In this document: positions 32,349-42,126 of the stretch, in pieces
Layout of the letters: every line of letters starts with the position of its first letter
How positions within the stretch are numbered: position 1 is the first letter of the stretch
Source: CG2-30-58-95 sp964618215
GTDB taxonomy: Bacteria; Chloroflexota; Anaerolineae; Anaerolineales; Villigracilaceae
Reading direction: 5' to 3'
Length of the DNA stretch: 64,000 bases
NCBI GenBank assembly: GCA_964618215.1
Contig: CAZTZE010000015.1
Span: 12,095 to 76,094 of the forward strand
Translations under genes and position numbers: made by a program
Notes under the pieces: generated by a model
The model's database searches: none
Seen by the model: only the letters and a program-made list of their open reading frames with translations
What the model was told of the DNA's origin: nothing

Positions 32349-34127
32349 TTAGCGATCATTGGCTTGTTGCAGCCAGAGCACCTGATAAGGCTCAATCTTT
32401 AGCAAAATATGCCCGCCCTCCATGCTGTACAACTGACCGTCAAGCAAATCACGCATCCTGGTTTTTATAGATAACCCTCTTTCACCAAGATGCAATGTGA
32501 TAGTCTGAGGCTCCGCAGAGACATTGACCAAGCAGAATACGCTCAGATGGGCATTGCCATCCGGCGGCGTGCGCAGCAGAGCGAAGATCGCCGGGTTGAG
32601 CGAGAGCGTCCGCTGACCGCCGCCAGGATGAAAGGCCGCTTGTCCTCTGCGTACGCGCAACATCTGACAATAACCCTCGAACACACAGGCGTGGTGGGCG
32701 GTCGCATCGGCGAGTAGTGCGTCCAATGATGCGCGGCTCATTTTTTCGCGATTTATCGAGCGTGCCATGCCGCTCTGTCCCGCGTGTGGCTGGCAATTGC
32801 GCAGCCCAAAGAGGCTGTGGAAGTATATTCCGGGCACACCTGCCAGGGCGAGCATGATTGCCTGGGAGGCCAGGAAGCGACGCGCGTCCAGGGATGGATT
32901 GGGGGCGCTGGGGTCGTTGAGTGCATCGAATAGCGTGACATTCATTTCATACACGCTCTGAGAACCGTCGCGGTTTGCTTTGTAAGAAACGCGCCCGCCG
33001 TGCGCGATCGTCTTTTCCACCAACGCCTGTATTTCGACCTCGCTGAGCAGGCCGCGCGCCGGCATCATGCCAATGCCATCATGCGAGGCGATGAAATTGA
33101 AGAACATCCCTCCTGGGGAGGGCTGTGCCTGGCTCGCCCAAGCCGTCAGTTTTGTAGCGTCGCCGCTGTGGAACGAATGCAGCACTAACGGGGCGAGGGG
33201 AAACTGATAAACCATCTGCGCCTCGTCCGTTCGGCCCCCCTGCGCAATTGGATTGCCAAAATAACTGATATTCTCCTGCTGGGGGACATTGGTCTCGGTA
33301 ATCAGGATGACATGCGGGGCGGCAAGATCGAGGATGGCACGTATCAATTTGACCACACGGTGGGTCTGGGGTAGATGGATACACGGCGTGCCTATCTCTT
33401 TCCAGAGATAGGCAATGGCATCCAGGCGGATGATTTCCGCGCCGCGGGAAACATACTCGAGCAGGATGCGGATGACTTCCAGCAGGACTTCGGGGTTGAC
33501 GTAATTCAGGTCCATCTGGTCATCGCTGAAGGTGGTCCAGACGTGCTGAATTCCAATAGCAGTGTTTACAGGCGTCAGCAGCGGCAGGGCGCGCGGACGG
33601 ACCACCTGCGAGAGATCGGTGGCGGGGTCAACCGTGATGAAATAATCAGCGTAGGGTTTTTCCCCGCGCAAGAAGGCTTGAAACCACTCACTGCGCCGCG
33701 AGATGTGGTTGATTACTGCGTCGAACATCAGGCGGAAGTTCTCACCGATGGCAGCGATATCCTCCCACGTACCCAGGTCGGGGTTGACGCGGCGATAGTC
33801 AATCACCGAAAATCCGTCATCGGATGAATAGGGATAAAAAGGGAGGATGTGCACCCCACTGATCACATCCCGCATGTACTCGTTCAGGAAACCACCCAGC
33901 GATTGGAGAGGAGTCTGGCCAGGAGTCCTTACCTGATCGCCATAAGTGATCAGAATGGCATCGCGTTGATCGAAGGCGGTACCGGTCCCTTCGGGATGAT
34001 CCATATCAGGGCGCCCGGCTTTGAAATCAGCGATAATCGCCTTTATTTGACCCCATAACGACTCAGCCTGTCTCTGACCGTACAGGAATGAAAGGTGGGC
34101 GCTGATGCGGTCTTCAAAATCTTTCAT
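32349..34127 (-). CDS. GH13_18 sugar phosphorylase (glucosylglycerate/sucrose phosphorylase-like)
   Basis: 592 residues. GH13_18 features: 'ILITYGDQVRTPG', 'SGVHILPFYPYSSDDGFSVIDYR', nucleophile Asp in 'IIRLDAIAYLWKE', acid/base Glu in 'VILITETNVP', and 'FNFIASHDGIGM' with the transition-state Asp. The family splits a glycoside with phosphate to glucose 1-phosphate; members include sucrose, glucosylglycerol and glucosylglycerate phosphorylases. The neighbouring glycosylglycerate-hydrolase-like gene favours glucosylglycerate. Last gene of the operon, 6 bases behind the glycosyltransferase. Confidence 0.85.
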   Translation of the reverse strand: MKDFEDRISAHLSFLYGQRQAESLWGQIKAIIADFKAGRPDMDHPEGTGTAFDQRDAILITYGDQVRTPGQTPLQSLGGFLNEYMRDVISGVHILPFYPYSSDDGFSVIDYRRVNPDLGTWEDIAAIGENFRLMFDAVINHISRRSEWFQAFLRGEKPYADYFITVDPATDLSQVVRPRALPLLTPVNTAIGIQHVWTTFSDDQMDLNYVNPEVLLEVIRILLEYVSRGAEIIRLDAIAYLWKEIGTPCIHLPQTHRVVKLIRAILDLAAPHVILITETNVPQQENISYFGNPIAQGGRTDEAQMVYQFPLAPLVLHSFHSGDATKLTAWASQAQPSPGGMFFNFIASHDGIGMMPARGLLSEVEIQALVEKTIAHGGRVSYKANRDGSQSVYEMNVTLFDALNDPSAPNPSLDARRFLASQAIMLALAGVPGIYFHSLFGLRNCQPHAGQSGMARSINREKMSRASLDALLADATAHHACVFEGYCQMLRVRRGQAAFHPGGGQRTLSLNPAIFALLRTPPDGNAHLSVFCLVNVSAEPQTITLHLGERGLSIKTRMRDLLDGQLYSMEGGHILLKIEPYQVLWLQQANDR

Positions 34128-34133
34128 GATGGG

Positions 34134-35378
34134 TTACATACCAGATAAGATTTCAACAAGTTTTTGCTCCAGCACTTGCAGGGAGAAATGTTCCTGCGCA
34201 ATGGCGTAATTCTTTTCGGCGATGGCTCGGACGGCCGACGGGTCGGCCAGCAAGTCCAAGGTCTGGGCTACAGCCTGCTGGCTGACGTAGCCATCCAGTT
34301 CGATGAACTCAAAACCCAGCGGGTAAATGTCGGCATTATAAACGGGATAGCGGTTGACGACAACCAGCCGTTTGAAGTAGACGGCTTCCAGGAGCGCATT
34401 GCCGAATCCCTCGTACAGGCTGGGATAGGTGACCAGATTGGCGTGGGAGTAGATATCCCACATTGCATAAGTTTTTCGTCCCTCTGAGAGGCGCCGTTCC
34501 TCGGCAGTAATATCGGCGAGGAAGCGCAGGTCAACCCCCATCGCCTGCGCCTCGCGCTTCAGCCAGTTGAAGTATGCCAGCCCCTCGTCATCTGCGCTGT
34601 GGGCGATGAGCAGACGGGCATTGGGTTTACACAGGTGATGTACCAGTTCGATGGCCAGTTCGATGCCCTTGCGCTGGATGACGCGCGTGGGCTGGAAAAC
34701 CAGCAGATCATTTGCGCCAATCCTGGCAGAGAAGCGAAAATCGGCGTTAAAGTCATCCATGACAGGCGGGGGCGTAGCGAAATCGTGTACATTGGGGATG
34801 ACGATCGAATCCAGCCCGCGCCGCGCCTTGAGGCGGCTTTGAGCGATCGAGTTGATCGTGGCATGACGCAGGTTGGGCAGGTCGGGGGGAAAGTATGCAT
34901 CCAGCAGATCGAAGATGTTGTTATCCTGGTAGCGGGCACGCTCCCAGTAAAAATCGTGGTGATGACCGATAGCAGGGATGTTCAGTCGCTGGATCAAATT
35001 GGTCAGGGCGAGGCCCAGCGGCAGGTTCATCGGGATGGCCAGGGCATTTTCGATGAAGAGCAGGTCGAGGCGGTTTGCCTGGACGAACTCGTCCAGCGAT
35101 CGTTCCAGTTCGACGGCCAGGGATTCGATTGTATGCAGCAGGTTCTCGCAGTCTGAGGGGTTTTTCTCGACGAAGGCGCGCTGATTGACGGCCTGGATGG
35201 CGGGATGCTTGAAATGAAGTTCAGGGATCAGTATCCCGCCGCTGGCATAACCGCCCAGTTCGCCAGCGCAGAAGAAAACATCATGGCCGAGGCCGCGCAG
35301 CACCCGGGCGGTTTTTTGAACTTCCAAGCTGACGCCATCGGTGCCGCTGAGCCGTGTGGCAATGATCCCTATTCGCAT
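34134..35378 (-). CDS. GT4-family glycosyltransferase
   Basis: 414 residues, GT-B fold. N-terminal 'IGIIATRLSGTDGVSLEVQKTARVL' is the GT4 glycine loop. C-terminal donor domain: 'LLVFQPTRVIQRKGIELAIEL' and 'LVTYPSLYEGFGNALLEAVYF', the E-x7-E region of retaining GT4 enzymes. A 'GHHHDFYWERARYQ' segment is like that of glycerate or glucosylglycerate mannosyltransferases and some sucrose-synthase-type GT4s. A synthetic enzyme in a catabolic operon is odd; it could run in reverse, or build a mixed mannosyl-glucosylglycerate. GAGGAT box before ATG; overlaps the hydrolase end by 10 bases. Confidence 0.8.
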   Translation of the reverse strand: MRIGIIATRLSGTDGVSLEVQKTARVLRGLGHDVFFCAGELGGYASGGILIPELHFKHPAIQAVNQRAFVEKNPSDCENLLHTIESLAVELERSLDEFVQANRLDLLFIENALAIPMNLPLGLALTNLIQRLNIPAIGHHHDFYWERARYQDNNIFDLLDAYFPPDLPNLRHATINSIAQSRLKARRGLDSIVIPNVHDFATPPPVMDDFNADFRFSARIGANDLLVFQPTRVIQRKGIELAIELVHHLCKPNARLLIAHSADDEGLAYFNWLKREAQAMGVDLRFLADITAEERRLSEGRKTYAMWDIYSHANLVTYPSLYEGFGNALLEAVYFKRLVVVNRYPVYNADIYPLGFEFIELDGYVSQQAVAQTLDLLADPSAVRAIAEKNYAIAQEHFSLQVLEQKLVEILSGM

Positions 35379-36691
35379 GGTAATCTATCCTCGCGGGGTG
35401 TTTTGTTGGCGGTCATAATGATCGCCAGCGCGGCCGACCAGGAGAATTCGGTCGCGCCGCAGCCGGAGCCATCACGTGGATCGTAGTACTCTCGAAAACC
35501 AGAATGGGCCATCAGTTTGAGCGAATCATGTTCCAGTGCCTCGGCCAGGTCGTCACGGCCATATTGCCGCAGACCATCAGCCAGCATCCAGTTGAGCAGA
35601 ATCCACACCGGGCCGCGCCAGTAACGGCGTGCATCCCAGAGCGGCTCACTTTTGCTGGTGGTGGGAATCATGTATCGGGTCAGGTTGTCCGGTGCGTATT
35701 CCGATGGAACCTGCCAGTGTTGTTCGATCAGGCGGGCGGCCTTCTGCGTGTCGGTGATGCCTGCGTACAGCGACATGAACGTCATCCCCGTATTGACTCG
35801 AATGGGGCTGCCTGAACGGATGTCAAAGTCATAATACAGGCCGTCCCGCTCATCCCAGAAACGCTGGTCAAAATTCGCCTGCATCTGCCCAAGCCAACCG
35901 TCAATTTCGCCTACCGGTTCGTCCAGAATGCCAGCGAGTTCTTTCAGGTCTCGGTCGGCGCGGTAGAGAATGGCATTGAAGAGCACATCCTGCACAAGGA
36001 ATGGTGAGTGCGCCAGCAGACGCTGCGGCTCGTATTGATTGCGGCGGAAAACGTCAATCAGATGGATAAAGCGCAGATAATCCACATCGTGCGGGCGCTC
36101 GGCCTCGGCAACGTGGATCGTATCCCCTCGGCGGAAACCCGGCACATCCTGCGGGGTGATGTTATCCATCACACGCAGCCAGCGGGGGGAATCGTCAGTG
36201 CCTGATTCCCAGGGGTGGATAATGCAGAACAGGCCGCTGCCATCCGCGTCGCGGCAGGTGTGCATCCAGCGATGCCAGCGCAACACGGCCGGGTAGACCT
36301 CCCGCAGAAAATTGAGGATGGATTGACGGTCATGGATGAGACGCAGCACAGTCGCCAGCAGCGGTGGCTGCGTGATGCCGGAGGTGCGCACTCCGGGTGC
36401 GATCGGTCGGCCATCCGTCTCCCAAAAGGCCGGGCCAGGGAAGTAATCCGAAGGCGCGGGATGATATATGACATGCGGGAGCATACCGTCATCCCATTGC
36501 CCGCGCAGCAGGGAGCGAATCTCGGTGAATGCACGCGGCAGGTCGAAGTACGACAGACCGAGGGCGATAATGGCCGAATCCCAATTCCATTGGTGCGGGT
36601 ATTGTTTCAGGCTGGGTTTTGTGAATTCCCCGGTGTCGTTGCCGCGCAGGATGGCTTGCGCTCGCGAAAGTATATCAGCAGCCTCATTCAT
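35369..36691 (-). CDS. GH63-like glycosylglycerate hydrolase
   Basis: 440 residues. '(alpha/alpha)6'-barrel enzyme with 'SLKQYPHQWNWDSAIIALGLSYFD', 'RGQWDDGMLPHVIYH', 'FCIIHPWESGTDDSPRW', 'RYWRGPVWILLNWMLADGL' and 'EYYDPRDGSGCGATEFSWSAAL'. This set matches mannosylglycerate/glucosylglycerate hydrolases (MGH1-like). Likely acid in the Trp-Asp-Ser region and base in 'GATEFSW'. Translation may start at 36691 (Met-Asn-Glu, like relatives) or at an ATG at 36733; neither has a strong ribosome site. Confidence 0.8.
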   Translation of the reverse strand: MNEAADILSRAQAILRGNDTGEFTKPSLKQYPHQWNWDSAIIALGLSYFDLPRAFTEIRSLLRGQWDDGMLPHVIYHPAPSDYFPGPAFWETDGRPIAPGVRTSGITQPPLLATVLRLIHDRQSILNFLREVYPAVLRWHRWMHTCRDADGSGLFCIIHPWESGTDDSPRWLRVMDNITPQDVPGFRRGDTIHVAEAERPHDVDYLRFIHLIDVFRRNQYEPQRLLAHSPFLVQDVLFNAILYRADRDLKELAGILDEPVGEIDGWLGQMQANFDQRFWDERDGLYYDFDIRSGSPIRVNTGMTFMSLYAGITDTQKAARLIEQHWQVPSEYAPDNLTRYMIPTTSKSEPLWDARRYWRGPVWILLNWMLADGLRQYGRDDLAEALEHDSLKLMAHSGFREYYDPRDGSGCGATEFSWSAALAIIMTANKTPREDRLPCE

Positions 36692-36751
36692 CACAACTGT
36701 CGCTTTATAAAAGTTCAAGCCCGCATCCCGCACATGGGCCTGAACAAGGCC

Positions 36752-37840
36752 TCAATGGATGGCTTCCCCGCTTTGCCTGTCCATCCAACGGATTTTGTCG
36801 GCAGCCAATTGCAGCCAGATTTGCTGGCCGGGCTGGAATGGGGCATCGGCTCGGGTGTTGACTTTGAGAATCTGCTTACCTAGTTTGATGGTTAGCAGGT
36901 TGTGAGAGCCGAGCGGCTCAACAACCAGAATATTGCCGGAGATCGCGCCTTTGGCAGGCAGGCTGGTTGCCTCGATGTTCTCGGCACGGATACCGAGCCA
37001 TACCTCCCTGTTTTCAAATTTGCTGAAAGCTGGCAAAAGTTCCTTCAGAGGCGTGATCGTTGAGTCGCCAACCGAGACAGTCACTTTCCCTTTAGTGGAC
37101 AATACCTGCCCCTCCAGGAAATTCATCGGCGGATTTCCAATAAAACTGCCCACAAAATGGCTGGCTGGATGGTCGTATACACTCAACGGTGTATCACACT
37201 GCAAAATGGCGCCATCCTTCATCACGGCGATACGGTCACCCAGACTAAGCGCCTCGACCTGATCATGCGTGACGTAAACGACGGTGCTGCTCAGTTCCTT
37301 GAGCAGTCGTTTGAGTTCGGCGCGCATTTCCAGGCGCAGCAACGCATCCAGGTTGCTGAGCGGTTCGTCCATCAGCAGCACTTCGGCCTGCACAGCAATG
37401 GCGCGCGCCACTGCAACACGCTGGCGTTGTCCGCCAGAGACCTGCGCGGGGTAACGAGCGAGTAAGTTGGTGATCTGGAGTAGTTCGGCCGCCGAGCTAA
37501 CCCGTTTTTTCAATTCTATATCCGGCACGTGTTGCATGCGCAGGCCAAACGCGATATTTTCATAGACGGTGAGATGAGGGAAGACGGCATAGCTCTGGAA
37601 GACCATGGCTATGCGGCGCTGGCGCGGCTGGAGATCGGTGACGTCCTTTCCACCGATGAATATTTTCCCACTGTCAATCTGCTCCAGACCGGCGATGCCG
37701 CGCAGAAGGGTGGTCTTTCCGCATCCCGAAGGCCCGAGCAGCACCATGAATTCCCGGTCATGTATGGTCAGGCTAATATCGTCGGTGGCAACCACCTTTC
37801 CAAAGTTTTTTCGGACATTTTCAAGACGGATTTCGGCCAT
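36752..37840 (-). CDS. ABC transporter ATPase, MalK/UgpC type
   Basis: 362 residues. Walker A 'LLGPSGCGKTTLLRGIAG', Q-loop 'VFQSYAVFPHLTV', signature 'VSGGQRQRVAVARAI', Walker B 'VLLMDEPLSNLDA', H-loop 'VYVTHDQVEAL'. C-terminal TOBE regulatory domain from about 240 ('IGNPPMNFLEGQV', 'WLGIRAENIEAT'). The start ATG shares a base with the permease stop (TAATG), which rejects a Met seven codons earlier. Confidence 0.95.
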   Translation of the reverse strand: MAEIRLENVRKNFGKVVATDDISLTIHDREFMVLLGPSGCGKTTLLRGIAGLEQIDSGKIFIGGKDVTDLQPRQRRIAMVFQSYAVFPHLTVYENIAFGLRMQHVPDIELKKRVSSAAELLQITNLLARYPAQVSGGQRQRVAVARAIAVQAEVLLMDEPLSNLDALLRLEMRAELKRLLKELSSTVVYVTHDQVEALSLGDRIAVMKDGAILQCDTPLSVYDHPASHFVGSFIGNPPMNFLEGQVLSTKGKVTVSVGDSTITPLKELLPAFSKFENREVWLGIRAENIEATSLPAKGAISGNILVVEPLGSHNLLTIKLGKQILKVNTRADAPFQPGQQIWLQLAADKIRWMDRQSGEAIH

Positions 37841-38667
37841 TATTTTGTCACCCTTCCCCAAAGATTGAAGAGATATTTTCGGATGAAGAGCATGAAGATC
37901 AGGGACGGAACGAGCATGAAAAACCCGCCAGCAAAGCGATATGGCAACGGTGATTCATCCAGCACGGTGAGCACCAGGGCAGGCAAGGTGCGGCTGCGTA
38001 CAGTGAGGATAACCGCAGCGAACACTTCGTTCCACGAAAGAACGAAAGTGAACAGTGTAGCCGCTGCCAAGCCAGGCAAGGCGAGCGGTAACGCCACCCG
38101 CAGAAAGGCCTGGAGGCGGCTGCAGCCGAGAGTCATGGCAGCCTCTTCGAGGTCCCGAGGCACGCTGGCGAACACGCTGCTGGTGATGAGGATGGTAAAA
38201 GGCAAAGCCAGGGCGGTGTGCATCAGTGCCAGGCTGTACACCGAGTCGTACAGTCCCCATTTGATGAAGGTGACCGCAAGCGGGATGGACAGGATCACGA
38301 TGGGGAAGGCCCGCGTTGAGACGATCGTCAGTCTGAACATATCCCGCCCACGAAAGACGAAACGGGCAATGGCGTATCCAGCCGGCGCGCCGATCGCGGT
38401 GGAAAGTGTAAGAGTCAGCAGGGCCACGATCACGCTGGATCTGACAGATTTGATCACCCCTGCAGACTTCAAAAAGAATGCCATGGTCTCGGTGGAAAAG
38501 GGCGAGGGGAAGAATGGCCTGGGATATTTATAAACGGCCATCTGTTCGCTGAATGCCGCCACGCCGATCAGGTAGATAGGTATGATCACCCACAGAGCCA
38601 TCAGGATCGCCAGCAGATAGGTCGCAACTCGTCCGATCTTTCGCTTGGTTTTCACGGAGACGTTCAT
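37840..38667 (-). CDS. ABC sugar permease, MalG type
   Basis: 275 residues, six helices. EAA loop: 'EEAAMTLGCSRLQAFLRVALPLALPG', coupling to the ATPase. Begins 'YLLAILMALWVIIPIYLIGVAAFS'. Overlaps the MalF-type permease stop by 4 bases (ATGA). Confidence 0.93.
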   Translation of the reverse strand: MNVSVKTKRKIGRVATYLLAILMALWVIIPIYLIGVAAFSEQMAVYKYPRPFFPSPFSTETMAFFLKSAGVIKSVRSSVIVALLTLTLSTAIGAPAGYAIARFVFRGRDMFRLTIVSTRAFPIVILSIPLAVTFIKWGLYDSVYSLALMHTALALPFTILITSSVFASVPRDLEEAAMTLGCSRLQAFLRVALPLALPGLAAATLFTFVLSWNEVFAAVILTVRSRTLPALVLTVLDESPLPYRFAGGFFMLVPSLIFMLFIRKYLFNLWGRVTK

Positions 38668-39524
38668 AGCGATTGCTCCTCCGGCGTGCGCAGACCCCAG
38701 ATGTAAAGCACGGTGCTGGCAATCGAGAGCACCATAATCAGCGCGGCGTAGGCTGCGGCAACATTTGGATTGCGGTACGTGTTGTACCAGCGATAGGCTT
38801 CAGCAGCCAACAGGGTGACGCCGCGTCCCGCCACGGCCAGGGCGACGGCAAAAACCTGAAAAGCGAGGATCGTCCGCAGGATGAGCGCCACCTGCAGGCT
38901 GGGACGCAGGAGCGGGATGATCACCTTCCAAATTTTATCCCACAGGTGGGCGCCGAAGACATCGGCAGCTTCCATGAACTCCTGCGGGATGGATTGCAGG
39001 CCGGCGACCAGGATTACCATGACGATCGCCGTCGCACGCCAAGCCTCGGCCATCACCACTGCAAACAACAACCACTCTGTATTCTGATAGCCTAGGAAAA
39101 TGAAGGGCTTATCCAGCACACCCAGGCCGGTTAGAATAGTATTGAGATAGCCACGATCGGTGAACAGGGAAAACCAGATGATCCCTGCCGCCAGTTCTGA
39201 AATACCGATCGGGATAGAGAAAATATACAGGAACAAACCGGAGAATTTCAGCTTTGCCTGGACGAGCAGCGCCATGATAAACGCAAGGGTGAATTGTACG
39301 GGGATGATGATGACAATTAATAATAACGTGGTACGAAAGGCTGGGGCAAAGGCCACATCCTTGATCATGGTTTGAAAATGATGCAACGTCCAGCCACCAT
39401 CCACACCGCGGAACGCCAGGGCGAAAGCCTCCACCATCGGATAGGCAAAGAAGACCAGGAGGAATATCACCGAGGGGAGGAGCAATAAATAGGGGAGGAG
39501 ATTCTGCCGGCGACGGACATTCAT
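38664..39524 (-). CDS. ABC sugar permease, MalF type
   Basis: 286 residues, six helices. 'LLLLPSVIFLLVFFAYPMVEAFALAF' opening and EAA loop 'MEAADVFGAHLWDKIWKVIIPLLRPSL'. Ribosome site weak; starts about 80 bases behind the binding-protein gene. Confidence 0.92.
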   Translation of the reverse strand: MNVRRRQNLLPYLLLLPSVIFLLVFFAYPMVEAFALAFRGVDGGWTLHHFQTMIKDVAFAPAFRTTLLLIVIIIPVQFTLAFIMALLVQAKLKFSGLFLYIFSIPIGISELAAGIIWFSLFTDRGYLNTILTGLGVLDKPFIFLGYQNTEWLLFAVVMAEAWRATAIVMVILVAGLQSIPQEFMEAADVFGAHLWDKIWKVIIPLLRPSLQVALILRTILAFQVFAVALAVAGRGVTLLAAEAYRWYNTYRNPNVAAAYAALIMVLSIASTVLYIWGLRTPEEQSL

Positions 39525-39601
39525 GGGTATGTACTTTCATGCCTGGATGGAAGGGGGTTGGGACAGCGGTTTCATCGCTGTCCCAACCGAACGATCATAT
39601 T

Positions 39602-40975
39602 TTACTTGACCTGGCAGGCTTTTCCAGCACTATCGGGATCGGGCGCCCAGCAGGGTGCGCCGGTCTCGTTCATGATGGCCTGCAGGAAGACCTTCTGCTC
39701 GGCCAGAACGGTGGCGATGTCCTCACCATTCAACACAATGCGGGTGAAGGTATCGCGGTAGACTTTGCTGAAGTCCCCACCTTTTGCGCCTAGCCCTTGA
39801 GGCAGCAGAGCGGGCATCGCAACGGGCGAGGCAGCCTGGGCAGTTACGGCTTCTCCTTCCATCTTAATACCTGGCGAGACATAGCCGGGATAATCCACGG
39901 CCACGATCGGGAAGAAGCCGACCTCGCGCAGGGTGATGATCTGAACGGATGGCTGGGTCAGGTAGCCGATCAGCGCTTCGGCGCCGGCCTGATTATTGGT
40001 CGTGAGCGGGATGGCAAGACCGGCAAGGACGGGCATGAAAGCGAGTCCTTTCGGGCCGATCGGAGAGGGTACGGCGACGAAGGTATCCGGGCTTTTCTCC
40101 AGCGCATCCTTCAAGCGGGCGGTGTGGTCCCACGCGATCCAGACTTCCTCGGAGAGCAACGGCTCCTGCATGAAGTTGTAGGTGGTGGACTGGGGATGGA
40201 CATATGGCCAGACATCCACCATCCATTGCCAGCCGGCGGCCGCGTCAGCGCTGGCGAAGGTAGTAACCACGCCGCCGCTGAAGGCAGGTACCAGGAAGCC
40301 CTGGAAGAAGCGATGGAGCAAGCCCTTCTCACCCGCCGGGAAGCCCAGTTTGGCCTCGCCAGTGGCATCGAAGATCGCCTTAGCCCAGGCAGCCAGTTGG
40401 TCATAGGTGATGGCATTCACATCCACGCCGGCCGGGAGGTAATCCAATGCCTTCTTATTGAAGGCCAGGATGTACGTAGCCTGCATCCACGGTACGTAGT
40501 ATGTCTTGTCCGTGTTCAGCTTGGCTACGTTCCAGAAAGCATCTGGAATGCCGCGATCGGCAAGCGAGGCTTTCAGGGCGGTGAGATCTTGTAACTGTCC
40601 AGCAGGCGCCATGGTGGAGAAGTTGCCGTGCAGGGCGCCGAGGATATCCACCGTACCCTTGCCAGCCTGGACTTCGGCGGTGATGCGATCATGGAACGGG
40701 CCTTCATCTTCGGGGATGAATTCCACTGCGCCGGGGAAGTCGGCAAGGATGAGGCCACGCACCTTTTCAGCCTCCTGCACCGGGCGTAACTGAGTGGAAA
40801 GCCAGACGATATCGCCGTAGTTCACCGGTATGGGAGTGACTTCAACGACTTCCTTGACGATCTCGGTGACAACCTCGGTGACAACGACGGTCTCAACAAC
40901 TGTCTTCGGTTGGCAGGCAGTCAGTATGAAGCCAGCCACGAGCAAGACAGCAATCAAAGATTGTAAGCGTTTCAT
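39602..40975 (-). CDS. ABC sugar-binding lipoprotein
   Basis: 457 residues. Signal peptide with lipobox 'LLVAGFILTACQ' (lipidated Cys near residue 20), then a Thr/Val-rich linker 'VVETVVVTEVVTEIVKEVV' typical of Chloroflexota binding proteins. The body is a cluster-D (SBP_bac_1) fold: 'PEDEGPFHDRITAEVQAGKG', 'YLPAGVDVNAITYDQLAAWA', 'VPSPIGPKG'. AAGGAG 7 bases before ATG 40975; a TTG just upstream is less likely. Binds the sugar imported by this operon. Confidence 0.92.
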   Translation of the reverse strand: MKRLQSLIAVLLVAGFILTACQPKTVVETVVVTEVVTEIVKEVVEVTPIPVNYGDIVWLSTQLRPVQEAEKVRGLILADFPGAVEFIPEDEGPFHDRITAEVQAGKGTVDILGALHGNFSTMAPAGQLQDLTALKASLADRGIPDAFWNVAKLNTDKTYYVPWMQATYILAFNKKALDYLPAGVDVNAITYDQLAAWAKAIFDATGEAKLGFPAGEKGLLHRFFQGFLVPAFSGGVVTTFASADAAAGWQWMVDVWPYVHPQSTTYNFMQEPLLSEEVWIAWDHTARLKDALEKSPDTFVAVPSPIGPKGLAFMPVLAGLAIPLTTNNQAGAEALIGYLTQPSVQIITLREVGFFPIVAVDYPGYVSPGIKMEGEAVTAQAASPVAMPALLPQGLGAKGGDFSKVYRDTFTRIVLNGEDIATVLAEQKVFLQAIMNETGAPCWAPDPDSAGKACQVK

Positions 40976-41081
40976 CAATATTCTCCTTCACTAATTTGAA
41001 AATGGGCTGATATGGATGTAGTATGGGTTTTCGTGCCTGTTTCTATGGAACATCACCTCCTTTGGATCAATCCTGGGCTTA

Positions 41082-42095
41082 TCAACTGCTGCCGCACGAC
41101 TGGCGGATAACAAGCGATGGCTCCAATAAGATCTGGCTATGCTCAAGCTCTTTCCCACTAATTATTACGATCAGCATCTCACAAATCATATTCCCGATGA
41201 GATAGATCGGCTGGTTCACCGTGGTCAGTGGTGGTTGGGCATGCTCAGCCAGGGGAATATCATCAAAGCCGGTGATGGCTATGTCCTTCCCCACCACCAG
41301 GCCGCGTTCTTGCACCGCGCTCATCGCGCCGAGTGCCATCAAGTCATTTCCTGCGGCGATCGCAGTGGGAGGCTCAAGCATACTTAGCAACGAAACCGCC
41401 TGCTCGAACCCATCCCGCTGGGTCAGGTTGCCGGAGCGAATATATTCCTCTTTCAATTCGATCCCATGTTGCGCCAATCCTGCGCGCAAGCCCTCCAGGC
41501 GATAATGGGCAAACATCAGATCAAGGTTTGGCACAATACATGCGATGCGCGTATGTCCGCGTTTGACCAGATGTTCAGCAACAAGCCGCATGCCGCGATC
41601 TCCATCCTCATCCACATAGGGGAAATCGAGTTTACCCTCGACGCGCCCGAAGGCAACAAATGGGAACCTGATCCCGCGTAGGTAATCAACGCGTGCGTCC
41701 TGGCGGCGAGTGCGTACCACGATGAAGCCATCCACCCTGCGTCCTTCCACCAATTGATGATAGGCGAGCATTTCCCTATCATCTGGTGGGCGTGTCGAGA
41801 CGAGCAGGTCGTAGCCCAATTCCGCCGCCTTGTTCCCGATCCCAGCCAATAATTCACTAAAGAAAGGATCGGAAAAGCGCGGCCCAAAGGTAGGGATCAC
41901 CAGCCCGATGGTATCCGCGCTCTGCTTTTGCAGCCGCTGCGCCAGGGTGTTGGGGACATAGCCCATTTCGTTGGCCGTGCGCTGAACCAAATCCTTCGTC
42001 TCCTGGCTGACATCGTCAAAATTGTTCAACGCCCGCGAGACGGTGGTTACAGATTTTCCAACACGCTTGGCAATATCTTTTATGGTTGCAGACAT
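41082..42095 (-). CDS. LacI-family repressor
   Basis: 337 residues. HTH and hinge: 'ATIKDIAKRVGKSVTTVSRALNNFDDVSQETK' and 'TLAQRLQKQSADTIGLVIP'. Periplasmic-binding-like effector domain with 'SDPFFSELLAGIG', 'PFVAFGRVEG', 'GMRLVAEHLVKRGHTRIA', 'DIAITGFDDIPLAEH'. ATG 42095 gives the canonical N-terminus; a GTG two codons earlier is possible. First gene of the glycosylglycerate operon, with its own operators in the promoter. Confidence 0.95.
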   Translation of the reverse strand: MSATIKDIAKRVGKSVTTVSRALNNFDDVSQETKDLVQRTANEMGYVPNTLAQRLQKQSADTIGLVIPTFGPRFSDPFFSELLAGIGNKAAELGYDLLVSTRPPDDREMLAYHQLVEGRRVDGFIVVRTRRQDARVDYLRGIRFPFVAFGRVEGKLDFPYVDEDGDRGMRLVAEHLVKRGHTRIACIVPNLDLMFAHYRLEGLRAGLAQHGIELKEEYIRSGNLTQRDGFEQAVSLLSMLEPPTAIAAGNDLMALGAMSAVQERGLVVGKDIAITGFDDIPLAEHAQPPLTTVNQPIYLIGNMICEMLIVIISGKELEHSQILLEPSLVIRQSCGSS

Positions 42096-42126
42096 AATCA
42101 CAACCCCGGTTCAGGCTCAAGAAGAA